From Pseudomonadota bacterium (GTDB lineage Bacteria > Pseudomonadota > Gammaproteobacteria > Competibacterales > Competibacteraceae): a DNA stretch of 64,000 nt. The notes under the pieces are model-generated. The model was given only the letters and a program-made list of their open reading frames with translations. It did not search any database and was not told the origin of the DNA. The translations under genes were made by a program, and so were the position numbers. Of this stretch, positions 1 through 11,464 are shown piece by piece (positions within the stretch are counted from its first letter, which is position 1; every line of letters begins with the position of its first letter). Location: contig JAKLIY010000014.1 of the NCBI GenBank assembly GCA_022709365.1, forward strand, positions 1 to 64,000, in the 5' to 3' direction.

Positions 1-2
1 GC

Positions 3-125
3 AAGATTCGTGCACGTATAATTGACTGGCGTGCTAATCAAATATTGAACGTATTGCTGTTTGGTTATCATGTCGAGATTATACCAAAACAATCAACAAC
101 CTGGAACTCCAAGCGAAAGTCCTGA
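3..125 (+). CDS. C-terminal fragment of an unidentified protein
   Basis: An open frame enters from the left edge and ends at a TGA, giving about 40 residues with a hydrophobic middle (ILNVLLFGYHVEIIP) and a basic tail. I do not recognise the family. It is AT-richer than the genes to the right and lies directly before a decayed insertion sequence, so it belongs to the same accessory patch. It could be the end of a real gene upstream or another remnant. Confidence 0.25.
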   Translation, partial: KIRARIIDWRANQILNVLLFGYHVEIIPKQSTTWNSKRKS

Positions 126-139
126 ATTGAAGAAAAATA

Positions 140-988
140 TTGAAAGAATTCGCTCATTTTTCAAGCTTCCCACGACTCAGTATGCCAATCTCGAAGAGGC
201 CCCTGTGTAAGGTATGTCTGGATATCTATTGGATAAACTACGGTACCGTCTGGGCCGGCACCCACTACTCCTGCGCAAAGATCATGCTGATTCTGAGAGG
301 ATTTACCCAAGGGATTCCCACGTTACAACTCGCTGACGAATTATAATGTGACTATGGAACATTAATAAACTATCGTTATCAGATCCAAGGGGCAGCGCTG
401 CGAAACTTGGACCGCTCGCCTTTAGTCGATACCGTCACCGAAGGAGATGAGATGTTCCAGAATGCCGGTGAAAAAGGGGATCCACATTGAGATCCAGCCG
501 ATCCGCCCCGCACTCGCGCCCATCAACAGCGTGGGCGTGGCACGATGGCCAACGACCGTCCACCCATTCAGGGCGTCCTCGGGCGGGAGACCGGTGAAAT
601 CCGCTGGACGGTTTGTGAGGATACCCGGCCAGTCACCGTCCAGCCTGAGGTGGAGTCCAAGACCCAGGAAGGTGTGATGCTTTATAGTGACGAATCCTCC
701 GCTGACAACCCGGTAGAAGCTTCAGGACGGCCTCACAGCACGGTTTGCCATTCACAGCATGAGTACGCACGCGATGAGGATGGCGATGGCGTCCGTGAAG
801 TGCATTGCAACACGATGGAGGGAATTTGGACCGGGTTGCGGAATTTTCTACGGCCTTTTCGAGGGGTCCACAACGGGTATCTGGCGCAGTACGTCGCCCT
901 GTTTGAGTGGGCACATCCTCTCAAACGAGTCACTCACGGGTTCCTGCAAATTCTGATAACGCCTCCCTTCATCCAATTACCAACATGA
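140..988 (+). pseudogene. Decayed IS1595-like transposase
   Basis: One reading frame carries a recognisable transposase but is broken by TAA at 344-346 and TGA at 488-490. The N-terminal part has the region after the zinc ribbon (GTVWAGTHYSCAKIMLILRG). The middle has the block DEMFQNAGEKGDP followed by an Arg-rich stretch and NDRPP. The C-terminal part has the DDE-domain segment REVHCNTMEGIWTGLRNFLR, with the family's conserved Asn-Glu-Gly-Trp pattern. About 282 codons remain in a single frame, so decay is by point mutation rather than frameshift. No intact product is expected. I could not define the terminal inverted repeats. The family call rests on remembered motif order. Confidence 0.7.
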
Positions 989-1317
989 GCGAAGAATTTT
1001 GCATCAATGCCGGTCGCCCAAATGCCGTTATTCGCATTGCTTGCTGCGAACTGGAAAGTTTCTATTTGGCCGATCTGGCGGCCGTCGAACAGGGGCTGGG
1101 CATTACCGGGATTGCCAAGCGCCAGACCCACCAGAAATTTCGCACTCCAGACCGGTTGGGTTCCCCATCACAGGAATTGAAGAAATTGACCAAGGGGCAG
1201 TATCAGAAAATCAATGGCTCGCGTGCTATCGGACTCCATCTTGATACCGAGAATACCCGTTCCCATAGCTTCAAGATGCTGGTCGAAGCCCTACGACGAA
1301 TCAACGTTGAAGAATAA
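985..1317 (+). pseudogene. Truncated DUF4276 protein (C-terminal part)
   Basis: The frame encodes the C-terminal part of a DUF4276-type protein: an IRIACCELESFYLADLAAVE segment, then a KFRTPD...SPSQELKKLTKG segment and a SRAIG.HLD.ENTRS.SF ending. The N-terminal half normal for this family is missing. The available ATG overlaps the stop codon of the transposase remnant, so the truncation point coincides with the insertion-sequence boundary. DUF4276 proteins are often encoded beside an AAA-type ATPase in defence-like pairs; no ATPase is visible here. Possibly translated, but more likely a relic. Confidence 0.6.
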
Positions 1318-1329
1318 AATACCGCACCA

Positions 1330-2145
1330 TCAATTCGTAAACCGTGCGGGCCGTTTCTGCATGGCCGCCGCCACCGCCTCGCGGGTATCGTCCGACAGCA
1401 GCATGGCGGCGTTCCAGGTGGCGACATACTCCAATCCGTCGGCAACTCCATGGTCGCGGCTATAATTCAGCACCTGCTTGATGCCGCGCACCGTCAACGG
1501 CGACTTGGCGGCGATGCCCGCAGCAATGATTCGCACACTCTCCCCAAGCTGCGCCGCGTCGGCGAACACCCGGTTCACCAGTCCCATGGCCTGCGCTTCG
1601 GCGGCGTCGAACTGGCGCGCGGTGAACGCCAGCTCCCGCACCCGGCCCTCGCCGATCAGGTACGGTAGCCGCTGCAAACTGCCGACATCAGCGACGATAG
1701 CCAAATCCGCTTCTTTCAGCGAAAACGCCGTATCCGCCGTCGCATAGCGCATATCACAGGCGGCGATCAAATCCAGCCCGCCGCCAATGCACAAGCCCTG
1801 AATCGCCGCCAGCACCGGCTTGCGGCAGGTTTCCAGCGCCGTGAATGCCGCCTGTAAATCGAGAATGATCCGCCGCAACCGCTCCTCCCGCCGCCCCGGC
1901 TTCATCTCCCCGACTTTGTCCAGCAATTCACCCATCAACTCAAAATCAATGCCCGCGCAGAAATGCCGGCCTGCACCACTCAATACCGCGACCCGCGCTT
2001 CCGGCGTTTCATCCACCCAGCGAAACGCCTCGCCGATTTCCCGCCAGAGCGTTCCATTTAACGCATTCGCCTTGTCAGGGCGGTCGAGTTCGATCTGCGC
2101 GATATGGTCAGTCAGGGTCAGATTCAGACCGGCAAATTCCGGCAT
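1330..2145 (-). CDS. Enoyl-CoA hydratase/isomerase family protein, probably dienoyl-CoA isomerase
   Basis: A 271-residue crotonase-fold protein of normal family length. The oxyanion-hole segments are visible as GAGRHFCAGIDF (about residues 57-68) and IQGLCIGGGLDLIAACDMR. The following block SLKEADLAIVADVGSLQRLP keeps the acidic pair (Glu of KEAD, Asp of ADVG) that in rat ECH1-type enzymes catalyses delta3,5-delta2,4-dienoyl-CoA isomerisation. That favours a dienoyl-CoA isomerase in unsaturated fatty-acid oxidation over a plain hydratase. It is the last gene of a minus-strand run (fumarase, CorA-like protein, this gene), 15 bp after the CorA-like stop. Substrate specificity is inferred from the motif only. 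Confidence 0.85.
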   Translation of the reverse strand: MPEFAGLNLTLTDHIAQIELDRPDKANALNGTLWREIGEAFRWVDETPEARVAVLSGAGRHFCAGIDFELMGELLDKVGEMKPGRREERLRRIILDLQAAFTALETCRKPVLAAIQGLCIGGGLDLIAACDMRYATADTAFSLKEADLAIVADVGSLQRLPYLIGEGRVRELAFTARQFDAAEAQAMGLVNRVFADAAQLGESVRIIAAGIAAKSPLTVRGIKQVLNYSRDHGVADGLEYVATWNAAMLLSDDTREAVAAAMQKRPARFTN

Positions 2146-2160
2146 GGCAGTTCTCCAACA

Positions 2161-3828
2161 TCAGGATCGGAACGATTTACCGCGCAGCCACCACGCTTTC
2201 ACCAAAGCAACCAACTTGCGACTAAGGTTCTGGCGTTCATCCGCCATCATCTCCAGAAAATCGGACAAGGCTTTGGACTTGTTGATGGTGTACAGAGTCA
2301 AGGCGGTGGACAGCGCGAACATAAACGCGAACAGCAGCAGGCGATACCCACCCGGTTCGCCCGCATCATCAAACAAGTTCATGCCCAGAATACCGGTCGT
2401 GATCGTCCCGATCATGCCAAAAGTGGTCACCACGGTCAGCCGGATGACGGTATTGGCTTGCCGCCGCAGACCGTCGCTATCCAGATATTGGTGCATGTCA
2501 TAGACCGATTGCCGCACCTCAGTAAACAGGCGCGGCGTATCCAGATGCCGGACGCACATTTGATAAAGGTCCTTCATCTGCATCTGGTTGGTAATTTCGT
2601 GGAACCAGTAACGATGGGTAAAGCGCAGGAAGATTTCCATCGTGTGGCGAATTTCCCGCTTGAAATGCTTGACCGATTCCAAATTGCCGATTTCCAACTG
2701 GCTAAGCGCCACCACCAGCCGGTCGGACAGCATGAGCAGTGCGGTCTTGTGGGTATGGGCGATCAGGAACAGCAGGAAATACTGGTGGCGGAAATGACTG
2801 AGCAGGCCGCTTTCGGGATCGGTGAAATAGCGGTCGCGGGCGTTGCCGACGAAGATGAAGGCATGGCCGCAACAGATGGTGCGCGTGTCGATCCAGTCGA
2901 GACCGTCACGGTCTTCGCGGTAGCGGTCGTAGCAGTAGCGGGTTTCGAAATCCTCCAGGAAATGGGATGAGTACGGCAGTGTCCGGGAATCGCCCGGCCC
3001 GGTCGCCAGCCCCAGCCGTACATAATCGCCCCGGGTCAACTGGCGCAGATCGTCGACCGCCAGATACCCCATGATCGGCATACGGTGATACTCAATCTGC
3101 CGATAGCGCAACGGACCTTTCCTATCGGAAAAATGCAGCACCATCGGCTGCAACAAATATTCCCAGTGCGCCGCCAGACGCGGCGTGCGGTGCTGGCAGG
3201 CGAAACTCAGGAATTTCTCCCGATTCTCGTAATCGGACGCCGCTAGCACTTCCCCGCCCGGCGACAACCATTCCACTTTGCTGAAACAGCGTCCAGCTTG
3301 CCCGTCCGGCTCCCAATGCGGTGGATAGGCGCGTCCAAACCGGAACAGCGCGTCCTGAGCCTGCTCCAGGCACAAATCGCTGGCGTAAACCTCCACGACC
3401 AGAATAGCGATGTCGAGATCGAAGAAGAAATACAGATCGACATGGGCGATGTCGAAGAGAACGGGCATTTCACCCCGGTTGAACGTGACTCGCGCCTGGG
3501 CGACATCTGTACGGCGGAAGACCTTGATCGGCGATTCCCCGTAGCCCACATGGTCACTCGCGCCGCGCCCACTGCCCTCGCCGTAGAGAAAGCGCTGTAC
3601 ATAGGGCAGGAAGGTGATGAATTCGGCGTAATGCCGCTCCTTGAATTCGCTGGGGTCGCTGGGAAATTCGTCGGCTAATTCTACCCAGGGATTGTCCGGC
3701 GCCAGCTTCAGCAATTCCCAGTGCTGCTGGATTTGCGAACTCTGGAACGGCATCAGTTGCAGCGGCCAGAGCAGGATTTGCCGAAAGTGTTTAATTTGAG
3801 CTGGCTTGTTTTTTTCGATGTCGCTCAC
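2161..3828 (-). CDS. CorA-like divalent cation transporter family protein
   Basis: A 555-residue protein whose C-terminal end has the CorA architecture: a long helical region, a first membrane segment ending in a GMN motif (TTGILGMNLFD) and a second hydrophobic segment (about YRLLLFAFMFALSTALTLYT) followed by a basic tail. CorA channels usually have 310-370 residues, so the soluble N-terminal part is about 200 residues longer than usual. It contains an acidic and aromatic-rich portion with no motif I recognise. The GMN motif is the ion-selectivity signature for Mg2+ or Co2+ uptake. The gene lies between fumarase and the crotonase on the same strand. Transport role likely, ion uncertain. Confidence 0.75.
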   Translation of the reverse strand: MSDIEKNKPAQIKHFRQILLWPLQLMPFQSSQIQQHWELLKLAPDNPWVELADEFPSDPSEFKERHYAEFITFLPYVQRFLYGEGSGRGASDHVGYGESPIKVFRRTDVAQARVTFNRGEMPVLFDIAHVDLYFFFDLDIAILVVEVYASDLCLEQAQDALFRFGRAYPPHWEPDGQAGRCFSKVEWLSPGGEVLAASDYENREKFLSFACQHRTPRLAAHWEYLLQPMVLHFSDRKGPLRYRQIEYHRMPIMGYLAVDDLRQLTRGDYVRLGLATGPGDSRTLPYSSHFLEDFETRYCYDRYREDRDGLDWIDTRTICCGHAFIFVGNARDRYFTDPESGLLSHFRHQYFLLFLIAHTHKTALLMLSDRLVVALSQLEIGNLESVKHFKREIRHTMEIFLRFTHRYWFHEITNQMQMKDLYQMCVRHLDTPRLFTEVRQSVYDMHQYLDSDGLRRQANTVIRLTVVTTFGMIGTITTGILGMNLFDDAGEPGGYRLLLFAFMFALSTALTLYTINKSKALSDFLEMMADERQNLSRKLVALVKAWWLRGKSFRS

Positions 3829-3860
3829 GGGGTTCGACTCTCGCTCAATCCGTCACTAAT

Positions 3861-3889
3861 GGGCAGGACCGCGCGATGCGGTCCTGCCC
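3861..3889 (-). terminator. Hairpin downstream of fumarase
   Basis: A perfect 12-bp stem (GGGCAGGACCGC with its complement) closes a 5-nt loop 11 nt after the fumarase stop codon. A long U tract is lacking, so it may act as a weak terminator or an RNA-stabilising end between the fumarase and CorA-like genes. Confidence 0.5.
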
Positions 3890-3900
3890 GGTCTTGCTGC

Positions 3901-5457
3901 TTAAGCGGCTTCCACCACCGGAATCTTGCCGATCCGGGCTTGCCACTCTTTCGGGCCGGTCTTATGGACGCTGGAACCCTGGGAATCGACCGCCACGGTT
4001 ACCGGCATATCCTTGACCTCGAATTCGTAGATCGCCTCCATGCCCAAATCCGCGAAGGCGAGAACCCGTGCGGCCTTGATCGCCTTGGAGACCAGATAGG
4101 CCGCGCCGCCGACCGCCATTAAATAAACCGCCTGGTTGTCCTTAATCGCGTCGATAGCAATTTGCCCCCGTTCCGACTTGCCGACCATGCCCAGCAGGCC
4201 GGTCTGCTCCAGCATCTGCCGGGTGAATTTGTCCATGCGAGTCGCGGTGGTCGGGCCGGCGGGGCCGACGACTTCATCGCGCACCGGATCGACCGGGCCG
4301 ACGTAGTAAATAAAGCGGTTGGTGAAATCGACCGGCAATTTCTGGCCAGCGTTGAGCATGTCGGTCATGCGCTTGTGGGCGGCATCACGACCGGTCAGCA
4401 ATTTGCCATTCAGCAATAGCACCTCACCGGTTTTCCACGTTGCGACATCGGCGCGGGTCACGGTGTCGAGATCCACCCGGCGGGCGTTGGTCGGCGCATA
4501 GGTCAGCTTCGGCCAGTCGTCCAGACTCGGCGGAACCAGCTTGGCCGGGCCGCTGCCGTCGAGATGGAAATGGGCGTGGCGGGTCGCGGCACAGTTCGGC
4601 ACCATCGCAATCGGCAGGTTGGCGGCGTGGGTCGGATAATCCAGCACCTTCACATCCAGCACCGTGGTCAGGCCACCCAGCCCCTGCGCGCCGATACCCA
4701 GCGCATTGACCTTCTCGTACAGTTCGATGCGCAACTCCTCGGCGCGATTCTTCGGGCCACGGGCGATGAGTTCCTGAATATCAACCGGAGCCATCAACGA
4801 CTCTTTCGCCAGCATGAACGCCTTTTCCGGCGTGCCACCGATGCCGATGCCGAGAATGCCGGGTGGACACCAGCCCGCACCCATCTGTGGCACGGTCTTC
4901 AACACCCAATCCACCAGATCGTCGGAGGGATTGAGCATGGCGAACTTGGATTTCGCTTCGGAACCGCCGCCCTTGGCCGCGCAGATCACTTCGACATGGT
5001 AGCCGGGGACAATTTCGTAATGCACGACGGCCGGGGTGTTGTCTTTGCTGTTCTGACGCTTGCCGGCGGGATCGAGCAGCACCGAGGCGCGCAATTTGTT
5101 ATCCGGGTTGAGGTAAGCGCGGCGCACGCCCTCGTTAACCATGTCCTGGACGCTCATCGTGGCGTCCCAGCGCACGTCCATGCCGATTTTCAGGAACACC
5201 AGGGCAATGCCGGTATCCTGGCAAATGGGCCGATGACCTTCGGCGCACATCCGGGAGTTGATCAGGATTTGTGCGATAGCGTCTTTAGCGGCGGGCGATT
5301 GTTCCCGATCATAGGCCGCCGCGAGCGCCTTGATGTAATCAACCGGGTGGTAGTAGCTGATGTACTGGAAGGCGTCAGCGATGCTCTGGATAAAGTCGTC
5401 CTGGCGGATGGTGGTCGCGATGCTGTGGACCAGATCTTCTTGGCGGATGTTGGTCAT
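3901..5457 (-). CDS. fumA: Class I fumarate hydratase (Fe-S dependent)
   Basis: A 518-residue class I fumarase catalysing fumarate to malate in the TCA cycle. The three cysteine contexts expected to ligate the labile [4Fe-4S] cluster are present: MCAEGHRPICQDTG, GAGWCPPGILGIGIGG and VPNCAATRHAHFHLDGSG. The C-terminal beta domain has GPTTATRMDKFT and KSERGQIAIDAIKDN. The length is close to the family norm. The start ATG opens an unusual N-terminus in which the first 11 conserved residues are repeated (residues 4-14 and 17-27). The gene heads a minus-strand run with the CorA-like and crotonase genes. Confidence 0.93.
   Translation of the reverse strand: MTNIRQEDLVHSIATTIRQDDFIQSIADAFQYISYYHPVDYIKALAAAYDREQSPAAKDAIAQILINSRMCAEGHRPICQDTGIALVFLKIGMDVRWDATMSVQDMVNEGVRRAYLNPDNKLRASVLLDPAGKRQNSKDNTPAVVHYEIVPGYHVEVICAAKGGGSEAKSKFAMLNPSDDLVDWVLKTVPQMGAGWCPPGILGIGIGGTPEKAFMLAKESLMAPVDIQELIARGPKNRAEELRIELYEKVNALGIGAQGLGGLTTVLDVKVLDYPTHAANLPIAMVPNCAATRHAHFHLDGSGPAKLVPPSLDDWPKLTYAPTNARRVDLDTVTRADVATWKTGEVLLLNGKLLTGRDAAHKRMTDMLNAGQKLPVDFTNRFIYYVGPVDPVRDEVVGPAGPTTATRMDKFTRQMLEQTGLLGMVGKSERGQIAIDAIKDNQAVYLMAVGGAAYLVSKAIKAARVLAFADLGMEAIYEFEVKDMPVTVAVDSQGSSVHKTGPKEWQARIGKIPVVEAA
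5378..5455 (-). repeat. 39-bp tandem duplication at the fumarase 5' end
   Basis: Two 39-bp units (5378-5416 and 5417-5455) are near copies, adding 13 codons directly after the start codon. The translated units are IRQEDLVHSIA and IRQDDFIQSIA. The reading frame is preserved. Confidence 0.8.
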
Positions 5458-5631
5458 GGGGTTACCTCACGGGCAAGGAAGGGCGCAGCGCTGCACCCGG
5501 AAGTGATAATACGAGCGATATTTTAGCAGTATTCCGGTGGGCGGCGCTGATCTGGTCTGCGCCGGGCGCTGCTGATGAACGTAGGTTAACGCGACCCACC
5601 AGGAATTGACCTTGCCGAATTTGCGCCTCGT

Positions 5632-5704
5632 GTAAATTTTCCTGTAATGACGAGAGTTCGGGAGGTTGGGGTTCCATGATGCGGCGGATCACAGGAAAAT
5701 TTAC
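5632..5704. repeat. Perfect 14-bp inverted repeat between fumarase and ABC permease genes
   Basis: GTAAATTTTCCTGT at 5632-5645 is exactly complementary to 5691-5704, separated by 45 bp. It lies just after the 3' end of the minus-strand permease pair and about 170 bp before the fumarase start. It could be a transcript-end structure, a small miniature element or a regulator site pair. The rest of the 255-bp gap holds no gene I trust. Confidence 0.6.
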
Positions 5705-5712
5705 CGGAGGAA

Positions 5713-6600
5713 TTAATGCTGGCGATGCCGGCCCAATCGGTGTTCTAAACGTCGGAACAGCCGCGCCAAGCCAAAGCACAACAGAAAATACAGCGCCGCC
5801 ACGGTCAGCCAGACTTCGAACACCCGCCCGGAAGACACCGCCAGCTCTGTTCCGGTAAATGTCAGTTCCTGAATGGAGATCAGCGAAATTAATGACGAAT
5901 CCTTGATCAGCGAAATGAACTGGCCGGCCAGCGGCGGGATCATCTTCTCTATCGCCTGTGGCAACACCACGTTACCCAGCACCTGGCCAGAATGCATCCC
6001 CAGCGCCTGGGCGGCTTCCGACTGTCCTTTGGGAACCGCCTCGATGCCGGCGCGGACGATCTCGGCCACATAGGCACCCTCGAACATCGCCAAGCAAATC
6101 AGCCCGGACAGGAAGTTCGGCAGCAATTCCGGCGGGCCAAACAGCCAAGCCAGAATCCTCAAGGTTTCCGGGTCAGTTGCGGCGATCCGCTCTTCCACAT
6201 TCAGCACCGGCATGATCTGACCGCTGATGAAAAAATAGAAAATGAAGATGAACACCAACGGCGGAATATTGCGGATCAACTCGACATAAACGCGACTGAT
6301 CAAACGCAGAAACAGGCTGCGTGCGACCCGGCACACCCCCACGACCCCGCCGATCAACGCCGCCAGCAATCCACCCCACACGGTCAGCCGCACGGTCGCC
6401 AGAAAGCCTTGACCGAGCAGATTCAGTACCCAGCGCCCCGAATCGGCATCCTGGCGAATCAAGTAACCGGGGATTAATTGCCAGTTCCAATTGTAATGGA
6501 AATGGAATTGCGCCCGATAGAAAACATAACCGACCAGGCCCAATCCAATCGCCAGAATCAACGCATCCAGCCAGCCAAAACGCCGTTTTTGTAGCGGCAT
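5713..6600 (-). CDS. Polar amino-acid ABC transporter permease (HisM/GlnP type)
   Basis: A 295-residue inner-membrane permease. The EAA loop that docks the ATPase is clear: EAAQALGMHSGQVLGNVVLP. A conserved VRNIPPLVFIFIFYF-type segment and several hydrophobic helices are present. The N-terminus is long, with an ELIPGYL-like periplasmic stretch also seen in its partner gene, as in permeases of the glutamate/aspartate or general L-amino-acid group. It follows the partner permease by 3 nt and would pair with it as a heterodimer. No ATPase gene is adjacent; the likely binding protein lies across the divergent neighbour. Substrate unknown. Confidence 0.87.
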   Translation of the reverse strand: MPLQKRRFGWLDALILAIGLGLVGYVFYRAQFHFHYNWNWQLIPGYLIRQDADSGRWVLNLLGQGFLATVRLTVWGGLLAALIGGVVGVCRVARSLFLRLISRVYVELIRNIPPLVFIFIFYFFISGQIMPVLNVEERIAATDPETLRILAWLFGPPELLPNFLSGLICLAMFEGAYVAEIVRAGIEAVPKGQSEAAQALGMHSGQVLGNVVLPQAIEKMIPPLAGQFISLIKDSSLISLISIQELTFTGTELAVSSGRVFEVWLTVAALYFLLCFGLARLFRRLEHRLGRHRQH

Positions 6601-6603
6601 GAT

Positions 6604-7437
6604 TTAATGTCCGGTGCCAGGACTGGGCAAACGGCGCTCCAGCCAATTCACTACCAGCGACAGGCTGGTCGTCAATGCCAGATAAAGCGCGGCAACGGTG
6701 AACCACAGCTCAAAGGTCATAAACGTGTCGGCGATCAGATTGCGCCCCTCGGTCGTCAAATCAGCGACGGCGATGACGCTGACCAGGGCGGAGTGCTTGA
6801 TGAGCGAAACCGCCAGTCCGGTTAACGGCGGCAGCACCAGACGGATGGCCTGCGGCAAAATGACGAAGCGATGAATCGCATGGGATGACAGACCGAGGGC
6901 GCGTCCTGCTTCCCATTGGCCACGGGGAACCGCTTCGATGCCGGCGCGGAATATTTCCGCAGCAAAAGCGCCCTCGAAAAGGGCCAGCGCCAAGACTGCG
7001 GCGACAAAGCGGTCGAGGTCGAGGATCGGCGCCAGGATGAAGTAGACCAGATAGAGCTGCACCAACATCGGGGTATTACGGACGATCTCGACATAGAGGC
7101 GCGCGGCGGCATGGCCGGCCCAGGATGTGGAGCGTTGCAACAGTGCAGCGGTCAGCCCAAAGAAGACCGTCAACAATAAACTCCAGCCGGTCAGTTCCAG
7201 CGTGACGCCCATCCCGTACAACAGCGGGCCTGGATAAAATGCGCCATCCTCGATGCGGTAGAGATACTGGGGAATCCGGTACCATTGCCAGTTATAGTGC
7301 AGAGCGCCGGCGCCCTCGACGATCAACCAGCTCAGTCCCAACAGGACCGCCAGAAACGCCAGGGTATCGAACACCCGCCGCCAACGGCGTCGACGCCGGC
7401 ACAAACGGTGTATCGTGGTTATGCTCATGGCTGGCAA
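6604..7437 (-). CDS. Polar amino-acid ABC transporter permease (HisQ type)
   Basis: A 277-residue permease, first of the minus-strand pair. It has the EAA loop EAGRALGLSSHAIHRFVILP and the family segment VRNTPMLVQLYLVYF. Its N-terminal region after the first helix (HYNWQWYRIPQYLYR) resembles the same region of the second permease (HYNWNWQLIPGYLIR), which suggests duplication of one ancestral gene. It is transcribed divergently from the D-lactate-dehydrogenase-type gene across 169 bp, so the two units may share regulation. The cognate ATPase is not in the window. Confidence 0.87.
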   Translation of the reverse strand: MPAMSITTIHRLCRRRRRWRRVFDTLAFLAVLLGLSWLIVEGAGALHYNWQWYRIPQYLYRIEDGAFYPGPLLYGMGVTLELTGWSLLLTVFFGLTAALLQRSTSWAGHAAARLYVEIVRNTPMLVQLYLVYFILAPILDLDRFVAAVLALALFEGAFAAEIFRAGIEAVPRGQWEAGRALGLSSHAIHRFVILPQAIRLVLPPLTGLAVSLIKHSALVSVIAVADLTTEGRNLIADTFMTFELWFTVAALYLALTTSLSLVVNWLERRLPSPGTGH

Positions 7438-7606
7438 GGATACCGATCCCGTCCACGGCTGTCATGGCTGGCGGCTTCTTGCTGGTTTGCGCCGGGATTC
7501 ATGATAAATTCCAACCAAAACAACCAGTCTTGGTGTAAAAACCCGGAAAACCAAAAAACATCGCGCCGTCCTGGGCGCAACCACCGCGCGAGGCGAAAGA
7601 ACTCCC

Positions 7607-10435
<2,829 letters not shown>

Positions 10436-10484
10436 TCTATCGAATATCCTTGCCTGACACTTATCACTCTTCGAGGCTGATCTG

Positions 10485-11315
10485 ATGAAAAACCGTCTAT
10501 TGACATTGCTGACAACGATTGCGCTGGCGCTGCTCCTGTCGCCCTTGGTGAACGCCCAGAAATTTAATCAGGAACTGGCCACGGGCAGTGTGCTGGAAGT
10601 GATCAAGAAACGCGGCGCGGTCAAAATCGGTATGTCCACTTTTATCCCTTGGGCGATGCGCGACAAAAACGGCCAGTTGATCGGCTATGAAATCGACGTC
10701 GCCACGCGACTGGCTGAAGACATGGGCGTTAAAGCCGAATTCGTCCCGACCGCCTGGGACGGCATCATTCCCGCACTGCTCACCGGCAAATTCGACATCA
10801 TCATCGGCGGCATGTCCATCACCCCGGAACGCAATCTGACGGTCAACTTCACCGCGCCCTACGCCAATTCCGGTACGCAAATGGTCGCCAATAAAGAAGT
10901 CGCCGCCGGTTTCAACTCCCTGGACGATTTCAATAAACCCGAAGTGGTGCTGACGGCGCGGCGCGGCGCAACTCCAGCGACTGCCGCGAAACGATTGATG
11001 CCTAAAGCCACGCTCCGGCAATTCGATGAGGATGCACTGGCTCTGCAGGAAGTATTGAATGGTAAGGCTCATGCCTTTGTCACCAGCACGCCGACCCCAG
11101 CGTTCGAGGCGTTGAAGCATCCTGACAAACTATTTCTGCCCATCGCAGAACCGTTCGTTCAGGGCGCAGAAGGTTTTGCACTGCGCAAGGGCGACCCCGA
11201 CGCGCTGAATTTCTTCAATAACTGGATTCTGTTGCGTCAGCAGGACGGCTGGCTGAAGGAACGTCACGACTACTGGTTCAAGACCCGCGACTGGGCCGGG
11301 CAGGTGGTCGAATAG
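10485..11315 (+). CDS. Periplasmic amino-acid-binding protein of an ABC transporter
   Basis: A 276-residue family 3 solute-binding protein. The N-terminus is a signal peptide (basic MKNR, hydrophobic core, cleavage near VNAQ). The mature part has KIGMSTFIPWAMRDKNGQLIG, EIDVATRLAEDMGV and a DIIIGGMSITPERNLTVNF segment typical of the polar amino-acid group. It is the probable receptor for the two permeases encoded divergently upstream of the oxidoreductase. A ribosome site (GAGGCTGA) precedes the ATG. The gene ends in TAG, after which the same frame stays open for 36 codons. Confidence 0.87.
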   Translation: MKNRLLTLLTTIALALLLSPLVNAQKFNQELATGSVLEVIKKRGAVKIGMSTFIPWAMRDKNGQLIGYEIDVATRLAEDMGVKAEFVPTAWDGIIPALLTGKFDIIIGGMSITPERNLTVNFTAPYANSGTQMVANKEVAAGFNSLDDFNKPEVVLTARRGATPATAAKRLMPKATLRQFDEDALALQEVLNGKAHAFVTSTPTPAFEALKHPDKLFLPIAEPFVQGAEGFALRKGDPDALNFFNNWILLRQQDGWLKERHDYWFKTRDWAGQVVE

Positions 11316-11426
11316 GAACAGATATTCAGTTACGAAGCCGCGATCCAGGATAAACACGGCACCCGGTTGAAACTGCGGACTCATGCTGTGGTGAGTATCG
11401 ATCTGGCGCGTTTGGTGTGGGAATAA
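11316..11426 (+). other. Open in-frame tail after the binding-protein stop
   Basis: Immediately after the TAG of the binding protein the same frame continues for 36 codons to a TAA and encodes a well-formed sequence (a FSYEAAIQDKHG stretch and a final VSIDLARLVWE). The binding protein is already full length without it, so this is more likely the 3' remnant of another gene fused to the end of this one than a readthrough extension. I do not recognise the family. Confidence 0.3.
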
Positions 11427-11444
11427 GCCGGCAGGATGCCGGCT
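11426..11444. terminator. Hairpin between convergent genes
   Basis: A 7-bp stem, AGCCGGC paired with GCCGGCT around a 5-nt loop, lies between the binding-protein end and the convergent oxidoreductase end. No T tract follows, so it may equally be one of the dispersed GC-rich palindromes of this genome. Confidence 0.35.
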
Positions 11445-11464
11445 CTACGGTTTGGGAAAGTCGA

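Noticed and set aside
488-490. In-frame TGA in the transposase as selenocysteine or readthrough
   Set aside because: The same frame also has a TAA at 344-346, and no special structure or selenium gene is seen; simple decay explains both.
5462-5779. A 105-codon minus-strand frame in the fumarase-permease gap
   Set aside because: It crosses the inverted repeat and the 3' end of the permease gene out of frame, with no recognisable motif.
7523-7534. ACCA-GTCT-TGGT as an LldR/GntR operator before the lactate dehydrogenase-type gene
   Set aside because: Arms are only 4 bp and in the opposite order to the usual TGGT...ACCA pattern; too weak to call.
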